Positions 18,155 through 28,527 are shown, numbered from the stretch's first letter. The stretch: 64,000 nucleotides of DNA from an uncultured Lachnospiraceae bacterium (GCA_902765725.1 CACXAT010000005.1:62001-126000); one strand, 5' to 3'. A program made the numbers and translations. The notes: generated by a model not told the origin, from the letters alone.

Positions 18155-21100
18155 TAATGTGAGATGGACATCTGAACAGCGAAGCGTGATCGACTCCAGG
18201 GATCAGTCACTTCTGGTCAGCGCCGCCGCGGGGAGCGGGAAGACGGCTGTACTGGTGCAGAGGATCCTGGACCAGATCCTGGATCCCCTCCATCCGGCAG
18301 ATATCGACCGGATGCTGATCGTGACCTTCACGAAGGCTGCCGCCGCGCAGCTTCGTGAGAAGATCCGGAGCAGGCTGGAGGATGTGCTGGAGGAAGCTCT
18401 GGCTGCGGGGGATGAGCGGCTGATGGATATGGCCTCCCGGCAGATATCCCTGCTTGCCCAGGACCATATAGAGACCATCGACCGGTTCTGCAAGGAGGTA
18501 GTGCTGGATCATGCCGACCAGATCGGGATCGATCCATCGTTTCGGATCGGCGATGACGGGGAGCTGAAGCTGCTCCAGTCGGAGGCGTCCTCGCAGGTGA
18601 TCGAGGAGGCTTATGGCGCTGAGGACGGGCAGTGGGCCGGGGACTTTCGGGACTTCTCGCGGCTCTATGCACCGGGGAAGACAGACCGGAGGCTGGAGGA
18701 GCTCATCCTCCGGTTCTACGGATTCTCCCAGTCCCACCCATTTCCCCGAGCCTGGAGACAGGAGTGCGCAGTCAATTACAGGGCGGACGCGTCAGACTGT
18801 GAGTGGATGAAGAGCTTTCTGTCCTCCGTCCGGATGAAGATCGGCGAGTTTCACGATCTGCTGCGTCATGCGCTGCAGGTATGCACTCAGACCGGAGGCC
18901 CTGTTCATTATCTGGATGCCCTGGAGGATGATGACCGGCTGCTCAGTGCGCTGGAGGACTGCGGCAGCGCGCAGGACTATCGGAAGATCCTGGCGAATCT
19001 TAGCTGGACGACACTTGGCCGCGCGAAGAAGAACGGGCCCTACGTGGACCCGGCAAAGCAGGAATACGTGAAGTCTGCCCGGGGCGAGGTGAAAGACGGC
19101 CTGAAGGATTTGTACAAGAAGATGTTCCCGCTGCCGGAGGAGGATACGGATCTTCTGCGGATGCAGACCGCCCGGTACATGGATGTGCTCGTGCGCCTGA
19201 CGGATGCCTTTGAAGATGCCTTCTCCCGAATGAAAGAGGACAGAAATATCGCCGACTTTTCCGATGTTGCCCACAATGCGCTCCGGATCCTGATCCGGAC
19301 GGATGAGAGCGGCCTTGCGGTGAGAGATGAAGAGGGCAGGTATGTTCCGACGCAGACAGCGCTGGAGTATGCCGGCTATTTTGAACAGATCTACATTGAT
19401 GAATATCAGGATTCCAATCCGGTTCAGGAGCTACTTCTGTGGAGCGTATCGAAGGAGGTGCTCGGAGGACGGGACCGATTTATGGTGGGCGACGTCAAGC
19501 AGAGTATCTACAGGTTCCGCATGGCAGATCCCGGGATCTTCAATGAGAAGGCCGACACATGGTCCATGGACCCGGAGGCCATGGACAGAAGGATCGATCT
19601 GCATGCCAATTTCCGAAGCAGGAAATGTGTGATCGACGCGGTCAACCTGATCTTCCGGCAGATCATGCGCCGGGAGGTCGGCGGGATCGAGTATGACGAG
19701 AGGGAGATGCTGCGGCCGGGATACCCGTATCCCGATGAGCCGGCGGAGCTGGCCCCGGAGTTCCTGTTTGCCCAGACGGATGACATCCCTGGGGAGACAG
19801 ACAAGGTCAGCGCGGAGGCCGGCATGGTCGCCCGCAGGATCCTTGCCATGGTCGGCAGTATGAAGATCTATGACAAGGAGACGAAGGAGATGCGCCCGGT
19901 CACCTATGGGGACATCACGATCCTTCTGCGGGTGGCGGGAGACTATGCGGAAACCTTTGCCAGAGTACTGTCAGACCATGGGATCCCTGCCCGGTCCGGC
20001 TCCAACACGGGGTATTTTAACGCGGTGGAGGTGCGGACGATCCTCTCTTACCTGAAGGTACTGGACAATCCCAGACAGGACATCCCCCTTGCGGCGTCTC
20101 TTCGGTCCGGGATCGGACAGCTGGACGACACAGATCTGGCATTGATCCGCGCCAATGGCAGGGATCTCTCCTTCTATGACAGCGTTCTCAGGTATGCCGA
20201 GTCCGGAGAGGATGAGGAGCTTCGCGGCAGGCTGGAGCGATTCATCGACATGACCCGCTCGCTGCGCTCTCTGGTGAAGGATACGCCCATCCACATTCTT
20301 CTGTGGAAGATCTTCGACCGGACCGGCTACGCGGATCTGGTCCTGGCAGAGGAAGGGGGCAGGCAGAAACGGGCGAACCTGGACCTGCTGGTGGATAAGG
20401 CCATCGCCTATGAAGAGACCAGCTACCGCGGCCTGTTTCATTTTATACGATATATCGAGAAGCTCAGAAAAGGTGAGATGGACTTCGGACTGGCCGAGAG
20501 TCCGGGGGAAATGGGCAATGAGGTCCGCATCATGACGATGCATGCCAGCAAGGGCCTGGAGTTCCCGGTCACCTTTGTCAGCGGTCTTGGAAAGCATATC
20601 AACCGCAGGGATTCGGATGAAGCGTTCGTCTTCAACGCGTCCCTGGGAGCCGGCATGGACTATGTGGACAGGGAGCTTCGCGTCAAGTCGCCTAACCGGA
20701 TCAGGAGCGTGATCTCCGAACAGATCCACTCGGACTGTGTGGGAGAGGAGCTTCGCGTCCTCTATGTCGCGATGACAAGAGCCGAGCAGAAGCTGATCCT
20801 CACGGCCTGCGTGGATGACCGGGCTGCCTTCCTGAAGAAGGCCGCGCTGCAGCGCGCTGTCTCTCAGGAGAAATATCCCTCCACCATGATCCTGCAGACG
20901 CAGTGCATGCTGGAATGGGTGATCTGGGGACTGATACGGCACGGAGCGGAGAGTGAATTCTTCGATGACGCCAGGTGGGAGCTGCCGCCCTCTTCGGACA
21001 GTCCGGTCCGGGATCTGGCGGGACAGGTCAGGATCCTGACCGGCGATGTAGTCGCCAGGGATCTGGCGGTCAGGACTCTGGAGAATCTGAAGAAGACAGC

Positions 21101-21941
21101 GGACCTGGAGAATGAGCCGGAGGGGCAGGTGTATGACGAAAAGCTCCGAAGGCACCTTGAAAGCGTGCTGGCACAGAGGTACGGGTATGACCGCGCCTTC
21201 GGCATGAAGGGCAAGCTGTCGGTATCCGAGCTCAAGCACGAAGCCTACGAGGCAGAGATGGCCCGGCTCGGGGAGGAGAGGGACGGCGTTCCTCTGGAGG
21301 AGACCGGTATTCTCGGTGAAAGCTCCTCCGAAACCGGCGCTCCTGGCCGGAGCGAGATCCCGGTCCCGAGGTTTCTTCGGGAGGACGGGACGGACAGTCT
21401 GTCCGGGACCGCCAGAGGAACTGCCTACCATGAAGTGCTGGCGGCGGTGGATTATTCCGCGGACCCCTGGCCCGGACAGATCGCTGCACAGTTGGAAACA
21501 ATGGTCAAGTGTGATAAAATCCAGAAAGATGAAGCTGACAGCGTGGATCCCGGAAAGATCGAGCATTTCCTGCAGTCGGATCTTGCCGGGCGGATGCGGC
21601 AGGCATACCGCAGGGGTCAGCTGTGGCGGGAACAGCCATTTGTCATCAAGATGCGCGGGGACGAGATCCGGGATGACTGGAGCGGGGACGAGACCGTCCT
21701 GATCCAGGGAATCATCGATGCGTTCTTTATAGAAGATAATAATATAATCCTGATCGACTACAAGACAGACCGGGCGAAACCGGGAGACGAACAGAGTCTG
21801 GTGAACCGTTACAGGAAGCAGTTTGAACTGTACAGGACGGCGCTGGAGAAGCTCCTGGGAAGGGAGGTCACAGAAGGATGGCTCTATTCACTGAGCCTTG
21901 GCAGCGCAGTCAGCGTTCCGCTGTCTTCAGATCAGGCATGA
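18147..21941 (+). CDS. addA: AddA helicase-nuclease subunit
   Basis: A 1264-residue UvrD/RecB-type protein. Walker A SAAAGSGKT is at residues 25-33, Walker B YIDEYQDSNPVQ near 415, helicase motif VRIMTMHASKGLE in the second half, LYVAMTRAE following, and the C-terminal nuclease motif LIDYKTD near 1203. It supplies the 3'-5' motor and one of two nuclease sites of AddAB. Start ATG 18147 follows GGAGG and overlaps addB by eight bases, implying translational coupling. An earlier ATG at 18003 lies deep within addB and is rejected. Length and motif order are normal. Confidence 0.95.
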   Translation: MADNVRWTSEQRSVIDSRDQSLLVSAAAGSGKTAVLVQRILDQILDPLHPADIDRMLIVTFTKAAAAQLREKIRSRLEDVLEEALAAGDERLMDMASRQISLLAQDHIETIDRFCKEVVLDHADQIGIDPSFRIGDDGELKLLQSEASSQVIEEAYGAEDGQWAGDFRDFSRLYAPGKTDRRLEELILRFYGFSQSHPFPRAWRQECAVNYRADASDCEWMKSFLSSVRMKIGEFHDLLRHALQVCTQTGGPVHYLDALEDDDRLLSALEDCGSAQDYRKILANLSWTTLGRAKKNGPYVDPAKQEYVKSARGEVKDGLKDLYKKMFPLPEEDTDLLRMQTARYMDVLVRLTDAFEDAFSRMKEDRNIADFSDVAHNALRILIRTDESGLAVRDEEGRYVPTQTALEYAGYFEQIYIDEYQDSNPVQELLLWSVSKEVLGGRDRFMVGDVKQSIYRFRMADPGIFNEKADTWSMDPEAMDRRIDLHANFRSRKCVIDAVNLIFRQIMRREVGGIEYDEREMLRPGYPYPDEPAELAPEFLFAQTDDIPGETDKVSAEAGMVARRILAMVGSMKIYDKETKEMRPVTYGDITILLRVAGDYAETFARVLSDHGIPARSGSNTGYFNAVEVRTILSYLKVLDNPRQDIPLAASLRSGIGQLDDTDLALIRANGRDLSFYDSVLRYAESGEDEELRGRLERFIDMTRSLRSLVKDTPIHILLWKIFDRTGYADLVLAEEGGRQKRANLDLLVDKAIAYEETSYRGLFHFIRYIEKLRKGEMDFGLAESPGEMGNEVRIMTMHASKGLEFPVTFVSGLGKHINRRDSDEAFVFNASLGAGMDYVDRELRVKSPNRIRSVISEQIHSDCVGEELRVLYVAMTRAEQKLILTACVDDRAAFLKKAALQRAVSQEKYPSTMILQTQCMLEWVIWGLIRHGAESEFFDDARWELPPSSDSPVRDLAGQVRILTGDVVARDLAVRTLENLKKTADLENEPEGQVYDEKLRRHLESVLAQRYGYDRAFGMKGKLSVSELKHEAYEAEMARLGEERDGVPLEETGILGESSSETGAPGRSEIPVPRFLREDGTDSLSGTARGTAYHEVLAAVDYSADPWPGQIAAQLETMVKCDKIQKDEADSVDPGKIEHFLQSDLAGRMRQAYRRGQLWREQPFVIKMRGDEIRDDWSGDETVLIQGIIDAFFIEDNNIILIDYKTDRAKPGDEQSLVNRYRKQFELYRTALEKLLGREVTEGWLYSLSLGSAVSVPLSSDQA

Positions 21942-24900
21942 AAGACAGGATCATGAGTACCATGCAGGCGAAAAAGAATCATTCAGGAGCTGTATATTTC
22001 TGGGCCGGGTTTCTGCTCCCGACGCTCATCGCGGGGATCGGGTTTTTCCTGATCGGGGTCTGGCCCTCGGGAGACGGAACCGTTCTGATCATCGACTCTC
22101 TGCACCAGTATCTCCCGTTCTACACGGATTTTCATGAGAAACTGCGTTCCGGGCAGGGACTCCTGTACTCTTTTTCCGCAGGCCTCGGGTATAATTTCTG
22201 GGCGACCTATGCCTACTACCTGGCAAGCCCGCTCAACTTCCTGATCGTACTGGTCCCCAAGGCAAATGTCTGTGACTTCATGGACCTGATGATCCTGGTG
22301 AAGATCGGGCTGTGCGGAGGCACCTTCTCCTGGTACATGCATCAGCGCAATACCAGGTCATTCACCCTCCCGGCCGTGTTCGGAACCATGTTCGCGCTGA
22401 GCAGCTTCGTGATCGGCTATTATTTCAACCTGATGTGGCTGGATTCGGTGGCCATGCTCCCGCTGATCTCCCGCGGCATCGAGCAGATCTGCGGAATCGG
22501 AAGAGACCGGCGCCTTACCCAGAACTCTGACGGGAGACTGTACGGCCTGGCCCTGTGCTGCGGGATCTGGTGCAACTATTACATCGGGTTCATGCTGTGC
22601 ATCTATTCGGTACTGTATTTCCTGGTCTGCAGCATCATCGCCGGAACCTGCAGGCTGGCTCTGTTTGCGCGAAGAGTCCTGCGCTTTGGCTGGTATTCTC
22701 TGCTGGGCGGAGGCATCGGAGCGGTGGTGCTGCTGCCGGCCTACCGAGCTCTGACGATCTCAGAGTCCATGCAGAACAATTCATTTCCGAAGACCCTGGA
22801 CTTCTACGACAGCTTCATGGACATGATGCTCACTCATTTCGCAGGCATCAAGCCCATCAATATCGCGAGTACCCAGGTCGGGCTGAATGCCTACTGCGGC
22901 GTCGCAGTCCTGATCCTGGTCCCGCTGTTTGTCCTTGACAGGAGCATAGCGCTCAGGGAGCGGATCGCCAGGCTTGCCCTTGCGGGATTTCTGCTTCTGA
23001 GCTTTTCACTGAGGCCGCTGAACTACATGTGGCACGGGTTCCATCAGCAGAACGGACTGCCGAACCGCTTCGCCTTTATCTATATAGCGGTTGTTCTGAC
23101 CATGTCCTTCGACTCGCTGAAGAATCTGAAGAAGACGTCGGTCTGGAAGGTTGCCGCGGCGGGGGTGATCCCTGTGGCTGCAGCCCTGATCCTGTTTATC
23201 GGGAATTATGGCAGAGACTTCGAGGACAAGGAGTATCCGGCGTATGTGTATCTGATCACGGTTGCGCTGCTGTGCGGATATGGCCTGATCCTGTTCCTGG
23301 TCCGGATGACCCGGATCAGCAGGCGGTCTGCCAGTGTCCTGCTGGCAGTGGTCTGTACGCTGGAGGCAGGCATAAGCGGCGTCTTCGGAATCATCTGCAA
23401 CGATTCGGTGACCCGCTCGATCTATCTGGACGACCAGAAGTCCTACCGGGAGCTGATGTCCCAGTTCTCAGACGAAGGCTGGTACCGTTCCGAGGTGGAC
23501 GCCCAGCGGATGCGCAACGTCACCCTGTTCTGCGGAGGCAATTCCGTGGTTATGTTCAACTCCACCATGCAGCAGTCCGTCACCAGATTCTGTGACGCCA
23601 TCGGCATGGAGGCAAGGACGAACAAGAACGGTTACAACGGTGTCACGAAGCTGATGAATGACGTGCTGGGGATCCGCTATGTCCTGAGCGCGAACGGTAC
23701 GGGAAGTTCCCTGTATGGCTTTAAGGAAGTGGCTTCGGACGACAATCTTACTGTCTATAAAAATGAAGACGCGCTGCCGCTGGGCTTCCTGGTCAATGAT
23801 ACCATCACCCAGTGGGATACGACCCAGGGTACGCCCATCGAGGTGCAGGATTCATTTGTAACCCTGGCCACCGGCCATGAGCCGATCTATACCCTGGACC
23901 GGTACGTGGATCTGGAGAGCGGTGCGGACAACGGGATCCTGATCCCGGAAGGCAAGCAGGTCTATGTGTACCTGCCGAGCCGTGTCAAGGAGCTGCGCCT
24001 GCGCACGCCGGAGTACTCCAAGACCTACAGCACCTACACGGATCATCTGTATGTGATCAATGCATGCGACGGATCCTATGAGGCGGGCATGACAGCGACA
24101 CTGAGCAGTGACACGGCCCAGAAGGCGATCATCTACACCTGCCCGGACGCCCTCGAGAAGGAAGTCCGGGATGAGCTTGCCAGAGTTCCTCTGGAAAATG
24201 TCACGGCCCGGGGCAGCAGGCTGACGGGAACGATCCGGGCGGACCGGGACGCAGAACTGCTGATCACGATCCCCTACGACAGAAACTGGACCTGCCGGGT
24301 GGACGGGAAGGTCACGGAGGCGGACTGCATCGGAGGCGCCCTGACGGGGATCGCCCTCACTGCGGGAGAGCATACGATCACACTGACCTATATGCCGGAC
24401 GGCATGAAGACAGGAGCCCTGATCAGCCTGCTGTGCGCGGCGCTTATGATCCTGTCCCTGATACTGGCAGACAGACGGAGAAAAAGGAATATAGCATTGG
24501 GAAAAGATAAAACAATCGATGAAACTATGATCAACACGATCTTGGATATCGCGGGCGAGGACCATGTCCTGGAGATGGAGCCGATGAAGAAGCATACCAC
24601 CTTCCGGATCGGCGGCCCCGCAGACCTGTTTGTGATCCCGGACAGCGAGAAGAAGCTCACGGAGGTCGTGGATTACTGCAGGCGGTCGGGCATCGAGTTC
24701 TATATCGTCGGCAACGGAAGCAATCTGCTGGTGTCGGACGACGGATACCGGGGCGTGATCATTCAGATCGGGCGTAATCTGTCCGAGGTCACCGTGGTCG
24801 GCGAACAGATCTTCGCCCAGGCCGGAGCGCTGCTCTCGACCATCTCTCACAGGGCGCTGGATGCCTCCCTCACCGGGATGGAGCCGCTGTCGGGAATCCC

Positions 24901-25435
24901 GGGGACCCTTGGCGGTGCCCTGACGATGAACGCCGGAGCCTACGGCGCGGAGATGAAGGACATCACCTCCCAGGTGACGGTGCTGACGCAGGAGGGAAGG
25001 ATCATCACCCTGACTGCGAAGGATCTGAAGTTCGGATACCGGACAAGCATCATCCAGAAGGAGAACATGATCGTCCTGTCGGCGGTGCTGAAGCTCAGGC
25101 AGGGAGACAGGGAGGAGATCCTCCAGACGATGCAGGAGCTTCGCTCCCGCAGACAGGAGAAGCAGCCGCTGGATCTTCCCAGTGCGGGCTCCACGTTCAA
25201 GAGGCCGGAAGGACATTTCGCCGGCGCTCTGATCGACGAGGCAGGACTTCGCGGATACCGCGTCGGCGCTGCCCAGATCTCGGAGAAGCACTGTGGATTT
25301 GTGGTAAATAAAGGCGATGCCACTGCCGCCCAGGTGCGGGAGCTGATCAGCCATGTGAAGCAGATAGTGTATGACGATTCCGGAGTGCTTCTGGAGCCGG
25401 AAGTGAAGATGCTCGGATTTGATGAGGACGTATGA
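21938..25435 (+). CDS. murB: YfhO-type membrane protein fused in frame to MurB
   Basis: One uninterrupted frame of 1165 codons encodes two proteins normally made separately. Residues 1 to about 850 are a YfhO-family polytopic membrane protein: an early hydrophobic segment, the DSLHQYLPFY loop, many further transmembrane segments, a large extracytoplasmic beta-rich domain and a final transmembrane segment followed by basic DRRRKRN. YfhO proteins are GT-C-like and linked to glycosylation of wall polymers. From residue 854 the sequence is a complete MurB: TFRIGGPAD, GNGSNLLV, the FAD-binding GIPGTLGGALTMNAGAYG, SYxxS-like and the terminal LEPEVKMLG. MurB (UDP-N-acetylenolpyruvoylglucosamine reductase) makes UDP-MurNAc in the cytoplasm. 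The start ATG 21938 overlaps the addA stop (ATGA). An internal TTG with its own ribosome binding site probably also yields free MurB. rapZ overlaps the end. Confidence 0.88.
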   Translation: MKDRIMSTMQAKKNHSGAVYFWAGFLLPTLIAGIGFFLIGVWPSGDGTVLIIDSLHQYLPFYTDFHEKLRSGQGLLYSFSAGLGYNFWATYAYYLASPLNFLIVLVPKANVCDFMDLMILVKIGLCGGTFSWYMHQRNTRSFTLPAVFGTMFALSSFVIGYYFNLMWLDSVAMLPLISRGIEQICGIGRDRRLTQNSDGRLYGLALCCGIWCNYYIGFMLCIYSVLYFLVCSIIAGTCRLALFARRVLRFGWYSLLGGGIGAVVLLPAYRALTISESMQNNSFPKTLDFYDSFMDMMLTHFAGIKPINIASTQVGLNAYCGVAVLILVPLFVLDRSIALRERIARLALAGFLLLSFSLRPLNYMWHGFHQQNGLPNRFAFIYIAVVLTMSFDSLKNLKKTSVWKVAAAGVIPVAAALILFIGNYGRDFEDKEYPAYVYLITVALLCGYGLILFLVRMTRISRRSASVLLAVVCTLEAGISGVFGIICNDSVTRSIYLDDQKSYRELMSQFSDEGWYRSEVDAQRMRNVTLFCGGNSVVMFNSTMQQSVTRFCDAIGMEARTNKNGYNGVTKLMNDVLGIRYVLSANGTGSSLYGFKEVASDDNLTVYKNEDALPLGFLVNDTITQWDTTQGTPIEVQDSFVTLATGHEPIYTLDRYVDLESGADNGILIPEGKQVYVYLPSRVKELRLRTPEYSKTYSTYTDHLYVINACDGSYEAGMTATLSSDTAQKAIIYTCPDALEKEVRDELARVPLENVTARGSRLTGTIRADRDAELLITIPYDRNWTCRVDGKVTEADCIGGALTGIALTAGEHTITLTYMPDGMKTGALISLLCAALMILSLILADRRRKRNIALGKDKTIDETMINTILDIAGEDHVLEMEPMKKHTTFRIGGPADLFVIPDSEKKLTEVVDYCRRSGIEFYIVGNGSNLLVSDDGYRGVIIQIGRNLSEVTVVGEQIFAQAGALLSTISHRALDASLTGMEPLSGIPGTLGGALTMNAGAYGAEMKDITSQVTVLTQEGRIITLTAKDLKFGYRTSIIQKENMIVLSAVLKLRQGDREEILQTMQELRSRRQEKQPLDLPSAGSTFKRPEGHFAGALIDEAGLRGYRVGAAQISEKHCGFVVNKGDATAAQVRELISHVKQIVYDDSGVLLEPEVKMLGFDEDV
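24483..24499 (+). promoter_or_regulatory. Internal ribosome binding site and TTG start for free MurB
   Basis: Inside the fused frame, AAAGGA (24483-24488) is followed by eight bases and an in-frame TTG (24497-24499). Translation from it gives 312 residues, about the normal size of a Gram-positive MurB. The YfhO part ends in its typical basic tail just before it, with no stop codon in between. The next in-frame ATG (24527) has no such site. Confidence 0.6.
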
Positions 25436-26286
25436 GATTTGTGATCGTGACCGGCATGTCCGGATCGGGTAAAACACAGGCACTGAAGATGCTGGAAGAC
25501 ATGGGGTATTTCTGTGTGGACAACCTGCCGCTGGAGCTGGTGGGGAAGTTCGCCGAGCTGGCGGAGAGCCCGGCCCAGGAATACAGCAAGGTCGCGCTGG
25601 GACTGGATGTGCGCAGCCTGTACAAGGGAAAGAGCAGTGTGGAAGAATTCCTGCAGATCCTGGAGCTGTATCCCCATGAGATTCTGTTCATGGAATGCAG
25701 GGAGGATACGCTGGTGCGCCGCTTCAAGGCATCGCGCCGCCTGCATCCGCTTGCCAAGAGCGGCAGGATCGAGGACGGGATCCGCAAGGAGAGGGAGTAC
25801 CTGAAGAAGCTGAAGGACTGCGCGGACTATGTGGTCGACACCAGCGAGATGCTCACCAGAAAGCTTCAGGAGGAGCTGTCCAATCTCTTCGCGACGGAGG
25901 CTTCGGACGGGGACATGTTCATCACCATCATGTCCTTTGGCTATAAGTACGGGATCCCGTCTGACGCGGACCTGGTGTTTGACGTGCGGTTCCTTCCCAA
26001 CCCGTTCTATGTGGAGGAACTGAAGCATAAGACGGGCAATGACAGTGAAGTCAGGGAGTATGTGTGCCAGACGGGAGAGGCGGATGAGTTTCTGCGAAGG
26101 CTCACGGGCCTTCTGGACTATCTGATCCCACTGTACAAGGCAGAGGGAAAGCGTCAGCTGATGATCTGCCTTGGCTGCACCGGAGGCAAGCACCGTTCTG
26201 TGACGATGGCAAATAAACTGGCGGATTACTATGACCAGCAGCCGCTGGCCGCCTGCGTGCTGCACCGGGATATCACAACAGCGTAG
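25432..26286 (+). CDS. rapZ: RapZ/YvcJ-family nucleotide-binding protein
   Basis: A 284-residue RapZ/YvcJ protein. Walker A GMSGSGKT is at residues 8-15, and the C-terminal domain has the conserved CLGCTGGKHRSV. Members bind nucleotides; in enteric bacteria RapZ controls glucosamine-6-phosphate synthase through a small RNA, while in Bacillus the role is linked to competence and wall metabolism. ATG 25432 overlaps the murB stop (ATGA). whiA follows ten bases later; yvcK, which separates them in Bacillus, is missing from this locus. Confidence 0.93.
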   Translation: MRFVIVTGMSGSGKTQALKMLEDMGYFCVDNLPLELVGKFAELAESPAQEYSKVALGLDVRSLYKGKSSVEEFLQILELYPHEILFMECREDTLVRRFKASRRLHPLAKSGRIEDGIRKEREYLKKLKDCADYVVDTSEMLTRKLQEELSNLFATEASDGDMFITIMSFGYKYGIPSDADLVFDVRFLPNPFYVEELKHKTGNDSEVREYVCQTGEADEFLRRLTGLLDYLIPLYKAEGKRQLMICLGCTGGKHRSVTMANKLADYYDQQPLAACVLHRDITTA

Positions 26287-26295
26287 GAGAACAGG

Positions 26296-27273
26296 ATGTC
26301 TTTTTCATCAGAGGTGAAGGAAGAGCTGTCCCGCCAGACGGACAGCGCAAGACACTGCAGGATCGCCTTCCTGACAGCGTTATTTCATATGGCCCCTGTA
26401 CTGACGGAAGATACGATCGGCATCCGCACGGATCTGGAATACGCGGCGGAGGCTTTTGCCGGCGTGCTCAAGAAGGTGGTGGCTTCTGAGGTTACACAGG
26501 ACAGACGCCCCAGGGGCAGATCCTGGGAGATCACGGTCACGGTGTCGGGAAAGGATCAGGTGAGATCCCTTCTGGAGGCGATGAAGCTGGACCGCTCTCC
26601 CGTGACAGGACAGCTGCCGGTGCAGGAGGAGATACGCTCCATCCTGCCGTCAAGGATCCTGCTTCAGAAGACCTGCTGCAGAAGAGCGTACCTTCGGGGC
26701 GTCTTTCTGATGACCGGATCCGTGAGCGATCCCTCCAAGAGCTATCATCTGGAGATCGTATTCCAGAGACCGGAGGACGCCCGGATGATCGTCCATCTGA
26801 TGGACTCTCTGGGATTCGGAGCCAGGGTGTCGAAGCGCAAGGGCCGGGAAGTGGTCTATCTCAAGGAGAGTGAACAGATCTCGGACCTTCTGGGCGCCAT
26901 GGGTGCCACCCTCTGTCTGATGAAGCTGGAAAATGAGAGGATCCTGAAGGACATCGCGGGCAATATCAACCGGCAGGTGAACTTCGACGCGGCGAATCTG
27001 AAGAAGACGGGAGTCACTTCGAAGCGGCAGAGAGAGGACATCGAGTACATCGAGAGGACCATCGGACTGGGAACGCTTCCGGCTACGCTGCAGCAGGCAG
27101 CTGCCCTTCGGCTGGAGATGCCTGACGCGAGCCTTCAGGAGCTGTCCGAGGCGTCGCACCCCCACGTGGGGAAGAGCGGGATCAACCACCGCTTGAAAAA
27201 GCTGGAGGCCATCGCCGGTGAGCTGCGCGAACGGGGGGAGCAGGCAGAGCCGGAAAAACTGGGATCTGTCTGA
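26296..27273 (+). CDS. whiA: WhiA-family DNA-binding protein
   Basis: A 325-residue WhiA homologue. The N-terminal part matches the degenerate LAGLIDADG homing-endonuclease fold (FSSEVKEELSRQ at the start; CCRRAYLRGVFLMTGSVSDP near residue 125; LEIVF). The C-terminal part is a helix-turn-helix (LPATLQQAAALRLEMPDASLQELSE). In actinobacteria WhiA controls sporulation septation; in Firmicutes it affects cell division and chromosome segregation. It follows rapZ closely in one operon, the conserved arrangement. Confidence 0.93.
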   Translation: MSFSSEVKEELSRQTDSARHCRIAFLTALFHMAPVLTEDTIGIRTDLEYAAEAFAGVLKKVVASEVTQDRRPRGRSWEITVTVSGKDQVRSLLEAMKLDRSPVTGQLPVQEEIRSILPSRILLQKTCCRRAYLRGVFLMTGSVSDPSKSYHLEIVFQRPEDARMIVHLMDSLGFGARVSKRKGREVVYLKESEQISDLLGAMGATLCLMKLENERILKDIAGNINRQVNFDAANLKKTGVTSKRQREDIEYIERTIGLGTLPATLQQAAALRLEMPDASLQELSEASHPHVGKSGINHRLKKLEAIAGELRERGEQAEPEKLGSV

Positions 27274-27308
27274 TGATTTATAACAAGGAATAAGGGGTGG
27301 AGAAACTC

Positions 27309-28520
27309 ATGACGGCCATATATCTGGTGCTTACAATATTGTCATTGTTTACCTGTATGCTGCCGGCAGGTGTATTCAGTGTGATCTGGGAGTCGATCAG
27401 TGAGAACCTGACGGTCGGGGTCCCTTACATTGCGATCCTCAGGGTACTGCTGGCAGCCGGGATCATCGTGGCTGTTGTGCTGTCAGACCGGATCCGCGCG
27501 TATGTGATGATCCGGGATATCGTGATCGGGGCAGCGGCGCTGGAAGCGCTGTCACTGTTGGGCTTCTCTCTGTCAAGAGTGTTCTGGAACCTGTGCGTCT
27601 GGTCCCTCTGCCTGGGAATCGGGCTGGGAATGGGAGCGTCGCTTCTGTCCCGCATCGTGCGGCATTCGGGGAGGCGCTATTCTCAGATCATATTCGCGGG
27701 GGGCGCCTGCGGGATCGCCGCGGGCATCTGGATCCTCTCCTTTGTCATGGCCAGGGGAGGCGGATGGAGAACCGCGTGCCAGATCCTGGCAGTGTTCCAG
27801 GTATTGCTGTGCCTGCTTCATTTCTCTCTGAGAAGGAAGAGCCGCAGGGATTACAGCGAGATGATCCGGAAGATGGAGCGGGAGAGAAACCGTGACAGAT
27901 CCGGGAAGCGGCAGGAGAAGATACGGACAGACGGAGAACTGGACGAGCGGTTCGCCCCGCGGTATTTCCGCAGGGTGCTGTGCTGCTATCTTGCCTGCGT
28001 GCTGTGCTGTATACTGATCCTGGGGACGATCCTGTGGCCGGGAGCCTATATTGCCGCAGAGGGCAGGGGTGTGCTGTCTTCTGTCACATGCGCCCTGCTG
28101 ACGGTGGGAGGGCTTGCAGCGGGAAGAATCCTCTTCTGGCTGCTCCCGCTTTCAGAAAAGGCAAAGCGGATCCTGCCCGGCATACTCACGGTCCTGGTGA
28201 CGGCGGCCGCCGTCTGGCCGGTATACCGCGGAGCGGGCGCCTGGCAGCTGGGTATCCTGCAGTTTGCTGTCGGAGCTGCGGCAGGCCCGGTATTCCCGGT
28301 ACTGATCCTGACGGATGATGAGAGACTGGACGAAGAGGCCCAGGATTCCCTGCTCGGCCTGATGCCGGCATTTTATTTCGGCGGATGGGCACTGATCACC
28401 CCTCTGACACAGTCCCTTGTGGGGAGTGCCCAGGAGGAGTGGTTTGCGCTGTGGCTTCTGGCTGCGGCAGCGGCCATGACGGTGTGCCTGGCCCTGGCCA
28501 GGAAGCGGATGAAGAGGTGA
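27309..28520 (+). CDS. MFS-like integral membrane protein
   Basis: About 403 residues with some eleven to twelve hydrophobic segments, split by a basic cytoplasmic loop around residues 185-225 (RRKSRRDYSEMIRKMERERN). That is the layout of a major facilitator transporter with two six-helix halves. No substrate motif is recognised. ATG 27309 fits the GGAG site best; a GTG at 27297 is the alternative. It lies 35 bases after whiA and runs directly into the kinase-like gene. Confidence 0.6.
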   Translation: MTAIYLVLTILSLFTCMLPAGVFSVIWESISENLTVGVPYIAILRVLLAAGIIVAVVLSDRIRAYVMIRDIVIGAAALEALSLLGFSLSRVFWNLCVWSLCLGIGLGMGASLLSRIVRHSGRRYSQIIFAGGACGIAAGIWILSFVMARGGGWRTACQILAVFQVLLCLLHFSLRRKSRRDYSEMIRKMERERNRDRSGKRQEKIRTDGELDERFAPRYFRRVLCCYLACVLCCILILGTILWPGAYIAAEGRGVLSSVTCALLTVGGLAAGRILFWLLPLSEKAKRILPGILTVLVTAAAVWPVYRGAGAWQLGILQFAVGAAAGPVFPVLILTDDERLDEEAQDSLLGLMPAFYFGGWALITPLTQSLVGSAQEEWFALWLLAAAAAMTVCLALARKRMKR

Positions 28521-28527
28521 GAATGGT

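Noticed and set aside
19971..21566. Long minus-strand frame opposite addA
   Set aside because: addA is certain from its motifs; the opposite frame shows no family features.
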